Source: an uncultured Oxalicibacterium sp. (lineage in GTDB: Bacteria > Pseudomonadota > Gammaproteobacteria > Burkholderiales > Burkholderiaceae_D). From it: DNA of 35,721 nt. The DNA is taken from NCBI RefSeq assembly GCF_913776015.1, contig NZ_CAJYMD010000018.1, forward strand, positions 1 to 35,721, written 5' to 3'. The position numbers were made by a program, and so were the translations under genes. This document shows, piece after piece, positions 1 through 5,956 of the stretch (position 1 is its first letter; every line of letters starts with the position of its first letter). Below the pieces are notes generated by a model. It ran no database searches and was not told the origin of the DNA. It saw only the letters and a program-made list of their open reading frames with translations.

Positions 1-215
1 GCAACACCGACGGCAACACACAAAAAATGAACGGCAATGCCACCGCCAGCGCATTCACCAAGGCCAACACCGGCTTTGCCGATGCATCGGCAAGCGGCAA
101 TCACAACAGTGCCGGCTCGGCTCTTTCCGTCACGATCGGTGGCAGCACCAGCAGCGGCAAAGCCAGTGGTGGTGATGGCGGCAATGGCGGCAACGCAACG
201 GCCATTGCACATTGA
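1..215 (+). CDS. Gly/Ser/Ala/Asn-rich protein, 3' end only
   Basis: The reading frame is open from the left edge (first whole codon at base 3) to TGA at 213-215, so this is the C-terminal ~70 residues of a protein that starts outside the window. The ATG at 27 has no ribosome binding site before it and is probably internal. The visible part is low in charge and rich in Gly, Ser, Ala, Asn and Thr, and ends in a Gly-Gly-Asp/Asn run. No known domain is recognised. The next gene, 85 bases on and in the same direction, encodes an exported protein with similar Gly/Ala/Thr repeats, so the two may belong together as surface or secreted proteins. That link is inference from composition and adjacency. 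Confidence 0.55.
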   Translation, partial: NTDGNTQKMNGNATASAFTKANTGFADASASGNHNSAGSALSVTIGGSTSSGKASGGDGGNGGNATAIAH

Positions 216-243
216 TCCTCACGGATCGATCAATGCAGCACGC

Positions 244-273
244 ATGACAGGAAGGTCGAATCCTTCCTGTCAT
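244..273. repeat. Perfect 12-bp inverted repeat (hairpin)
   Basis: Bases 244-255 and 262-273 are exact reverse complements around a 6-base loop (tcgaat). The hairpin sits between the stop of the upstream Gly-rich gene and the ribosome binding site of the next. No T-run follows, so it is not a classical intrinsic terminator. It could stabilise or attenuate the mRNA between the two genes, or be a protein-binding site. Confidence 0.6.
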
Positions 274-299
274 TCAGGATACAAAGGATGGAGGCAGTG

Positions 300-1070
300 A
301 TGAAAACCGATCTCGTTTGTGTACTCATGGCATCGATACTCGCCATGCCGGCATGGGCCGGAAATGTACAACGTCCGTCTCACGGCGCCTCCGTCGCGAG
401 CACTGCCCCAACGCCAAGTTCGACATCTTCCTCGTCGGCGACGGGCGGCGCCGGTGGTGCCGGTGGTACCGCCACAGGTGGCGCTGCGACAGGCGGTTCT
501 GCCACGGGCGGTAATGCAACCGGTGGCGCGTCGAATGTTAATGTCAGTGTTCTCAATGGCAGCGGAAGTAGCAGCGCTCCCGGTGCAGCCGCAGTAGGCG
601 AAGTGGGCACCGCCGGCAGCAGTGCTTACAACACCAAGGCCACCGTCGATTATGGCGGCAGCTATGAAGTCAAGAATGTGCCGGGCGTGGTATCCCCTTC
701 GCTGACAACCACATTGTCGGATACGTGCATGGGATCGGTATCGCTGGGCGTCTCGGCCGTCGGCTTTGGCTTGAGCGGTGGCGTCACCATGGTCGATGAA
801 GCGTGCGTGCGTCGTCTCGATTCACGTGAATTCCGCGCCATGGGAATGAACGATGTGGCTCTGGCCTTGCTTTGCCAAAGCGAAGCCAATCGGAAGGCTG
901 TCGAAGCGACTGGCCGCTTCTGTCCATCGCCCCAACCGCAGAATCAAGGACAAGGTAATGCGACGGCATACCCCGTTACATTACAGCCCGATACCGAACG
1001 TTATTCGGATCCTATCGTGCGCAAACGCATGGGCCTGCAACCGCTACCCGATCTGTCCGCAGTCAAGTGA
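300..1070 (+). CDS. Exported Gly-rich repeat protein of unknown function
   Basis: The protein has 256 residues from ATG 300; a GGAGG at 290-294 favours this start over the ATG at 288. Residues 1-20 form a signal peptide ending Ala-Trp-Ala. Next comes a Ser/Thr/Pro linker (about 30-48), then Gly-rich repeats (49-78) that include four copies of a Thr-Gly-Gly-x-x unit, a Val/Asn/Ser stretch, and a more ordered region (about 115-215). That region has four cysteines, a Gly-rich beta-like segment and a helical, charged segment with Arg-Arg-Leu and Ala-Leu-Ala-Leu-Leu-Cys. The C-terminus is Pro/Gln-rich. The family is not recognised. Periplasmic or surface location is inferred from the signal peptide; the ordered part suggests a folded domain tethered by a flexible linker. 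Confidence 0.75.
   Translation: MKTDLVCVLMASILAMPAWAGNVQRPSHGASVASTAPTPSSTSSSSATGGAGGAGGTATGGAATGGSATGGNATGGASNVNVSVLNGSGSSSAPGAAAVGEVGTAGSSAYNTKATVDYGGSYEVKNVPGVVSPSLTTTLSDTCMGSVSLGVSAVGFGLSGGVTMVDEACVRRLDSREFRAMGMNDVALALLCQSEANRKAVEATGRFCPSPQPQNQGQGNATAYPVTLQPDTERYSDPIVRKRMGLQPLPDLSAVK
474..533 (+). repeat. Four tandem 15-bp coding repeats
   Basis: Four successive 15-base units (474-488, 489-503, 504-518, 519-533) each encode Thr-Gly-Gly followed by two small residues (Ala-Ala, Ser-Ala, Asn-Ala, Ala-Ser). The units differ mainly at third positions, so the repeat is conserved more at protein than at DNA level. Further Gly-Gly-Ala units lie just upstream. Confidence 0.8.
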
Positions 1071-1101
1071 TTTCCTATGACACTTACTCAGCGAGCGCAT
1101 C

Positions 1102-1374
1102 ATGAAACGTCCGATCATCAACAAGCAGATTGCGGTTGCGTTGAAACAGGAAGAGCTTGGCATTCCGATACAGGATGTCATTCGTCAGGCAGGCATTACG
1201 GAAGATACTTTTCTGAGCTGGAAAAAACAGTACGGCGCCCTGCCCGGCTTCACGCACGAGATGAGATGTCTACGAGAAGAAAACGCAAGACTCAAGGAAA
1301 TCGTCGCCGATCTTTCTCTGCAAAATGCGCAATTGCGCGAGCTGCGTGAGAACGGTTCACAAGAAGAAAATTAG
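1102..1374 (+). CDS. Orphan IS3-type OrfA-like helix-turn-helix protein
   Basis: The 90-residue product resembles the first ORF of IS3-family elements. Residues about 8-45 fit the transposase helix-turn-helix (Gly-Ile-Pro-Ile...Thr-Phe-Leu-Ser-Trp-Lys-Lys-Gln-Tyr), followed by a leucine-zipper-like coiled coil (about 55-85, Leu-Arg-Glu-Glu-Asn-Ala-Arg-Leu-Lys-Glu). An IS3 element needs a downstream OrfB with a DDE integrase domain; none is present in the 138 bases before the next gene, and no terminal inverted repeats were seen. It is therefore either an IS remnant or a retained DNA-binding protein. The ORF is intact, and lies between an exported Gly-rich protein and a GlxA regulator, all in the same direction. 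No good ribosome binding site is visible before ATG 1102. Confidence 0.6.
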   Translation: MKRPIINKQIAVALKQEELGIPIQDVIRQAGITEDTFLSWKKQYGALPGFTHEMRCLREENARLKEIVADLSLQNAQLRELRENGSQEEN

Positions 1375-1449
1375 TTGCATCATCGACGCGTAACATTTGA
1401 CGGCGCCGGATTTAAGGTGTACTTACTGAAGAAGAAGCCAGAAAAAATC

Positions 1450-1474
1450 GTGTGAAACAGAGATGTTTCCACAC
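1450..1474. repeat. Imperfect inverted repeat before the GlxA regulator
   Basis: Bases 1450-1459 (gtgtgaaaca) pair with 1464-1474 with one bulged base around a 4-base loop. It lies 39 bases before the regulator start codon, where an autoregulatory operator or leader hairpin could be. There is no T-run. Confidence 0.35.
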
Positions 1475-1512
1475 GGAAAAATCCAGTCGCGCATTACTGG
1501 GAGAAGCAAAAA

Positions 1513-2619
1513 ATGGAGCAGCTTTCTCGAGGCATGCCGGTTGCCACCGGCAGTCAGGCAACAATCAAGCACATTGGCATTCTGGTTTTCGACGGCGTAA
1601 TCCTTGCCGATGTCATCGGTGCAGCGGATGTCTTCACGGTCGCCAACAAACTTCTCTCTTCGGTATTTGCAGGCGAAGCAGGCTATGCGGTCTCGCTGCT
1701 TTCGTTGTATGGCGGCGTGGTACGTTCTTCGGCATCAGTTGAAATCATGACCTTGCCGTTGATCGATCATCGACAACAGGATTTCGACACACTGATGATC
1801 GCCAGCGGCACCGGCAATTTCGAAGCCTATCGTGATCCCATGCTGCTCGCATGGCTGCAACAGAATCGTGTCATTCCACGCATGGCAGGTATTGCGACCG
1901 GTGTATTCGTCATGGCTGCAGCGGGCCTGCTGGATTACATGCGTGTCACCACACACTGGGCACTGCAAGACAAACTCGAACGCGAATTTCCCCTATTACA
2001 GCTCGATCGTGACAGTGCATTCTGCGAAGACAAACGCATTTACACCGTTAACGATGTTGGTATTGCCGCAGAACTGGCTTTGAACTTTCTCGAAGCGGAC
2101 ATCGGTCCCAGCGTGGCAAAGAAAGTTGCCGAGAGTCTGTCGATTTGTCCACGTCAATACGAAAAGGACATTCCGGTACGCCCGGCCAAGAATCGCGATA
2201 CGTCAAGGAACAACAAAATCCAGCAAGCCTCGCGCTGGCTGTTCGAACACATGACCGAACCGATCAGTGTGGCCAATGTGGCACAAGCCGTATCAATGAG
2301 TGAACGCAATTTTCAGCGGCTCTTCAAACGTGAAACAGGCTGGACGCCACATGGTTTTTTACTGCATCTACGTCTTGAGGCTGTGCGACAGCAATTGACA
2401 GAGACCGACCTGCCGGTCGACAAGATTGCACGTCGCTGTGGGCTGCTAAACGGCGAGCATGTATCGAAACTGTTTCGAAAATACTTGTCGATCTCGCCTT
2501 GTGAATATCGAAAGAACGAACGGCAACTGCAAAAACAGGCAAGTATCGATGCAATGCCGTCAACATCTCTATTCAATGGTACTGGCAGTCAAGTGATGAC
2601 GCATGATCTGCCACTGTGA
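1513..2619 (+). CDS. GlxA family transcriptional regulator (DJ-1/PfpI + AraC HTH)
   Basis: The protein has 368 residues. Residues about 19-195 form a DJ-1/PfpI (class I glutamine amidotransferase-like) sensor domain starting with His-Ile-Gly-Ile-Leu-Val-Phe-Asp. Residues about 234-337 form a double helix-turn-helix of the AraC type (Ser-Glu-Arg-Asn-Phe-Gln-Arg-Leu-Phe-Lys, then the second helix pair ending Ser-Pro-Cys-Glu-Tyr-Arg). At the nucleophile elbow many GlxA proteins have Cys-Thr-Gly; here it reads Ile-Ala-Thr-Gly (127-130), so Cys is replaced by Ala128. This suggests ligand sensing rather than catalysis. Start ATG 1513 has GGGAGAAG just upstream (1499-1506). Its position after the Gly-rich genes makes them possible targets, which is inference. 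Confidence 0.85.
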   Translation: MEQLSRGMPVATGSQATIKHIGILVFDGVILADVIGAADVFTVANKLLSSVFAGEAGYAVSLLSLYGGVVRSSASVEIMTLPLIDHRQQDFDTLMIASGTGNFEAYRDPMLLAWLQQNRVIPRMAGIATGVFVMAAAGLLDYMRVTTHWALQDKLEREFPLLQLDRDSAFCEDKRIYTVNDVGIAAELALNFLEADIGPSVAKKVAESLSICPRQYEKDIPVRPAKNRDTSRNNKIQQASRWLFEHMTEPISVANVAQAVSMSERNFQRLFKRETGWTPHGFLLHLRLEAVRQQLTETDLPVDKIARRCGLLNGEHVSKLFRKYLSISPCEYRKNERQLQKQASIDAMPSTSLFNGTGSQVMTHDLPL

Positions 2620-2710
2620 ATGCATGCACAACGCCTGCGAGTGCGGGTTGGAACAAGTCTTTCGCTAAACATTACCCGCGCGACAAGGCACGCGCAGCAA
2701 TGCAACTTCC

Positions 2711-3406
2711 TTATTTGATTGCGCCAAATACCTTGCCAAGGATGGCACTGCCGGTACCAACCGGGTTGGCGCGAATGGCTTTCTCTTCTTCTGCAATGAT
2801 GGTGTACAGACCATCGAGCGCACGCTGCGTGACATAAGCTTCCACAGTCGTTTCATCCTTGCCGACCAAGCCCGATGATCCGGCTTTGCTCATCAGGGTA
2901 TTGTATTTCGCGGACAAGCCATTCTTGTCTGTGATGTTTTTCACGATAGGCAGAAACTGCGCGCTCAGCGGTGTCGCTGTTTTTTGACGGAAGAAATCGG
3001 TCACCGAAGTTTCTCCTCCGGTCAGGATATTCTTGGCGTCGTTCACACTCATCGTTTTGACGGCATTGAGCAACAAAGGCTTGGCCTGCGCCACAGCCGC
3101 TTCAGCGGCATGATTCATCGAAGTTTGCAACTCCTCGATCTTCTTGCCCTGCCCCATCATGCGTAAGACCGGCATCGCTTTCTCAACCGAGCCTGGCAAA
3201 CCGATACGTACCTTGTCGTTGTTCAGGAAACCGTTTTCCACACCCAGCTTGGCAACCGCCACGGTTGCGCCCTTTTCGAGCGCTGTTTTCACGCCGCTCG
3301 TTGCATCCTTGCTGCTGAGATCGGCGAGCGACTGCGCCCCAGCAAAGGAGATCGCAGCAAAAAGAACCAGACCCGCAGTCAATCGCGGCAATATGAAAGA
3401 TGACAT
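2711..3406 (-). CDS. DUF4197 domain-containing exported protein
   Basis: The protein has 231 residues with an N-terminal signal peptide ending near Ala-Gly-Ala-Gln (about residue 25). The rest matches the DUF4197 family from memory: an early segment Leu-Ala-Asp-Leu-Ser..Asp-Ala..Gly-Val-Lys-Thr-Ala-Leu-Glu-Lys-Gly, a conserved Ile-Leu-Thr-Gly-Gly segment near 130, then Thr-Asp-Phe-Phe-Arg, and a C-terminal Val-Thr-Gln-Arg-Ala-Leu-Asp-Gly-Leu. Function is unknown. GGAG lies at the right distance before ATG 3406. It follows the ligase gene by 46 bases on the same strand, so the two are probably co-transcribed, and it ends facing the GlxA regulator. Confidence 0.88.
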   Translation of the reverse strand: MSSFILPRLTAGLVLFAAISFAGAQSLADLSSKDATSGVKTALEKGATVAVAKLGVENGFLNNDKVRIGLPGSVEKAMPVLRMMGQGKKIEELQTSMNHAAEAAVAQAKPLLLNAVKTMSVNDAKNILTGGETSVTDFFRQKTATPLSAQFLPIVKNITDKNGLSAKYNTLMSKAGSSGLVGKDETTVEAYVTQRALDGLYTIIAEEEKAIRANPVGTGSAILGKVFGAIK

Positions 3407-3452
3407 GAACGTTCTCCGGAAACAGAAAGGATCAATGCAAGAGCATGCAGGA

Positions 3453-4364
3453 TTATCGAGACTTTACTGCATCTGTTGCCATTGGCATATCACTGCGTAC
3501 CCGCACATAAGTGGCAAAGCGGGGAATGCCACTCTGGTTGTAACCGCGATAGCGATACGTTACCCATGATCCGATCTGTGGTGGATTTTCACGTACCGCA
3601 TCGCTGAATCCCGTCCCGAGTCTGAAACGCATCCCGTCAGGTGATTCAACCAGCAAGGCGCCAAGCCGCCCTGCATGCTTTCCCTTGCCCGGCAGATGCG
3701 CAACAACCTTCGCTTCGGCATCCGTGTGCGATTTCATCTTGAGCAGATCATCATTGCGTTCTGCGCGATAGAGCGAACTGCCTCGATGCAGCATCAAGCC
3801 TTCCCCACCTTTTTTCTCCACTTCCTGCAACCGCTTTTGCAAAAGACTATGACTGACAATCCGTTGCTGCGGTACGGCAAGCAACCACGGCGAGTTCGTT
3901 GATTTCAACAAATTTTGCAAACTCACCAAGCGCTGATCGAAAACACCGCCATGCGCTGGCAGATCGAACACCATGAAGCGCACATTGCGCCACGCTGTTG
4001 CATTCGGCTCATGGCTTCTGGCCGTCGAAATGACTTCCTGAAATTTTCCGCGTCCTGCCCATAACTCGCCATCAAGCGGCACGGATGGCCAATTTTTGAT
4101 GAACCAGTCCGGCGCATGAATGTGTTCGCCACCACGCGTCGTGAGCGTTCTTCCATCCCAATAGGCACGCATGCCATCATATTTTTCACTCACCCAATAG
4201 TCGTCAAGATGAATACCCGGATGATAAAGATTGGCCAACATGAGTGGCGGTTTTGATGGCTTCTGTTGCGCGTGGGCGATGGCGCCCATCAAAAGGCCGA
4301 TCAATAGGAACAATGCATGCAAGGCGTGGCGTAAATCGGATGGCACCGTTTTCATATTCGTCAT
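3453..4364 (-). CDS. ligE: ATP-dependent DNA ligase with signal peptide (LigE type)
   Basis: The protein has 303 residues. It carries an N-terminal hydrophobic segment ending Ala-His-Ala-Gln (about 32), which points to the periplasm, as reported for minimal LigE ligases. The nucleotidyltransferase motifs are visible: motif I Lys-Tyr-Asp-Gly-Met-Arg (61-66) with Lys61 as the AMP acceptor, Asp-Gly-Glu-Leu-Trp (98-102), Phe-Met-Val-Phe-Asp-Leu (130-135), motif IV Glu-Gly-Leu-Met-Leu-His (188-193) and motif V Leu-Lys-Met-Lys (208-211). A short OB-fold region follows to the C-terminus. There is no extra DNA-binding domain, which fits the minimal class. Start choice is uncertain (4364 or 4355; neither has a clear ribosome binding site). 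A role in sealing nicks in incoming or extracellular DNA is proposed for the family; it is not shown here. Confidence 0.85.
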   Translation of the reverse strand: MTNMKTVPSDLRHALHALFLLIGLLMGAIAHAQQKPSKPPLMLANLYHPGIHLDDYWVSEKYDGMRAYWDGRTLTTRGGEHIHAPDWFIKNWPSVPLDGELWAGRGKFQEVISTARSHEPNATAWRNVRFMVFDLPAHGGVFDQRLVSLQNLLKSTNSPWLLAVPQQRIVSHSLLQKRLQEVEKKGGEGLMLHRGSSLYRAERNDDLLKMKSHTDAEAKVVAHLPGKGKHAGRLGALLVESPDGMRFRLGTGFSDAVRENPPQIGSWVTYRYRGYNQSGIPRFATYVRVRSDMPMATDAVKSR

Positions 4365-4654
4365 GTCGCTATTGAAAACCGCATCTTAGGTGGACATGCC
4401 GAAAGGCAACATCCCGTATTTGCGGGACTTTTCTGCGCTACGTGCAGCGATAGCATTCTTTATGGCGCTGAAAAGTAATCGCATGAATACGTCCAAAGAA
4501 CGTCATACCGATGCGAAGCATGAAAATCCGATCATGCCGGGTGAACTTGATAAACAGCATTGAAGACGGCAAATATGCAGCAACAAATTTCGGCGTGCTG
4601 AACTTCTGCCTGAACCTGTAGCCCAACACATAACAATAGAAAAACGAGGCCGTC
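4365..4654. other. Divergent intergenic region
   Basis: This 290-base region separates the minus-strand ligase gene from a plus-strand small gene, and so should hold both promoters. A weak 5-bp hairpin (tcccg...cggga, about 4412-4426) is visible. No convincing gene or promoter could be assigned. Confidence 0.4.
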
Positions 4655-4867
4655 ATGAAACTCGAACTCATCTCCATCGATCACGATCTCTTAACGCCCG
4701 GCTATCTCGTGAAACTCGGCGCCACGTTCTATGAAGAAGATGGCACGACGCGCAAATCGGATTACGCAGTTTTCACGATTGCCGTCTCTCAGGCGGATGG
4801 TGAATCGCTCACCGTGCAACAGCTCACCACCGAAGCCATTGCACGGACTAAACTACTGTTCGCCTGA
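4655..4867 (+). CDS. Small hypothetical protein
   Basis: The ORF encodes 70 residues from ATG 4655 with GAGG about six bases upstream. The product is acidic to neutral with no signal peptide or membrane segment. It reads like a small mixed alpha/beta protein: a strand-rich start (Lys-Leu-Glu-Leu-Ile-Ser-Ile), a charged turn (Glu-Glu-Asp-Gly-Thr), another strand (Tyr-Ala-Val-Phe-Thr-Ile-Ala-Val) and a C-terminal helix. The family is not recognised. Clear ribosome binding site and sensible amino acid composition support a real gene. Confidence 0.6.
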   Translation: MKLELISIDHDLLTPGYLVKLGATFYEEDGTTRKSDYAVFTIAVSQADGESLTVQQLTTEAIARTKLLFA

Positions 4868-5017
4868 AAACAGATTTCATCATGCAGTCCGGCAAGGTTC
4901 TACACCTGCGCTGCATGAACCGATGAGATTCTGTAGACTGGGATGCTCCTCCTCGCTCATCTCGCATCGTTGAATGTATTCACATGACACGATGCCGCAT
5001 TCATCCAGGAGCTGCCC

Positions 5018-5860
5018 GTGAAGTCTGCCTTTCGTTTTATCCTTCCCCTTATTTTGATTGTCGCCGCCGTAGCCGCGTATTACCTATGGTCTACACGACA
5101 GGCCGCACCACCGCCAGCCATTGCAGTACAAGAAAAAACTGAACCAGCTAACACGCAGGAAAATCCGCCAGTGCCGGCGACGCCATCGCTTGACGAACCC
5201 AAGCCGATACAACATCCACTCGAACCTGTTACCCAAGCGGAACCGCTGCTAGCAGTCAAAGACAGCGATAGCCTGATCACGCCGGCGTTGAAAGCATTGA
5301 TCGGCACAGATCTCTGGCGGGATCTTTTCTATCCCGAAGAAATCATTCGCCGAATTGTCACGACAATCGATAATCTCCCGCGTAGTGAAGCGTCAGCAAA
5401 ATTATGGCCGGTACACCCAGGAGGCACTTGGCTGGAAACAACAGGCAATGACGATAACCTGATCATCTCGCCCACCAATACCGCGCGCTACGATGCCTAT
5501 ATGACAGTCGTACAAAACATTTCCATCAGCCGGTTGGCAGCGCTTTATCGCCAGTACTACCCCTTGTTTCAACGTGCTTATGCCGATTTGGGCTATCCCG
5601 ATGCCTACTTCAATGACAGACTGGTCGTCGCCATTGACGATCTTCTGGCAACACCGGAGCCGATCGAGGCACCTCGCCTCGTACAGAAAAAAGTTCTTTA
5701 CCAGTTTGTCGATCCCGATCTGGAAAAGCGTTCGGCAGGTCAGAAAATCATGCTGCGTATCGGCGTGGAAAATGCGCAGATCGTGAAATCGAAACTGCGG
5801 GAGTTGCGTTCGGCAATCACGTCGTCCGCGCCCGATGCAGGACAAACCTCTTTGCGCTAA
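5018..5860 (+). CDS. DUF3014 domain-containing membrane-anchored protein
   Basis: The protein has 280 residues starting at GTG 5018, chosen because AGGAG (5007-5011) lies at the right distance. Residues about 5-24 form a single hydrophobic anchor, followed by a Pro/Glu-rich linker (about 30-75). The conserved part (about 80-265) has features I associate with DUF3014: Trp-Arg-Asp-Leu-Phe, Ile-Ile-Arg-Arg-Ile-Val-Thr-Thr-Ile-Asp-Asn-Leu-Pro and Leu-Tyr-Arg-Gln-Tyr-Tyr-Pro-Leu-Phe-Gln. The bulk is probably periplasmic. Function is unknown. It is followed by a bidirectional terminator shared with the convergent TonB receptor gene. Confidence 0.85.
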   Translation: MKSAFRFILPLILIVAAVAAYYLWSTRQAAPPPAIAVQEKTEPANTQENPPVPATPSLDEPKPIQHPLEPVTQAEPLLAVKDSDSLITPALKALIGTDLWRDLFYPEEIIRRIVTTIDNLPRSEASAKLWPVHPGGTWLETTGNDDNLIISPTNTARYDAYMTVVQNISISRLAALYRQYYPLFQRAYADLGYPDAYFNDRLVVAIDDLLATPEPIEAPRLVQKKVLYQFVDPDLEKRSAGQKIMLRIGVENAQIVKSKLRELRSAITSSAPDAGQTSLR

Positions 5861-5912
5861 GTCGACCATTTCATGCTCTGTACGCTTGAACTCAACCTGC
5901 AGTGAAAAATAA

Positions 5913-5943
5913 AAAAGCCTCTTCGTTGAAGAGGCTTTTGATT
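5913..5943. terminator. Bidirectional intrinsic terminator
   Basis: Bases 5913-5924 and 5928-5939 are exact complements (12-bp stem, 3-base loop), with a GC core and T-rich tails in both directions. It serves the DUF3014 gene on the plus strand and the TonB receptor gene on the minus strand. The minus-strand tail (six or more T) is the stronger one. Confidence 0.92.
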
Positions 5944-5956
5944 AGGCGAATCTTAA

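Noticed and set aside
1375-1512. Possible OrfB remnant after the OrfA-like gene
   Set aside because: No stretch in any frame resembles an integrase core (DDE) and no terminal inverted repeat or target duplication was seen.
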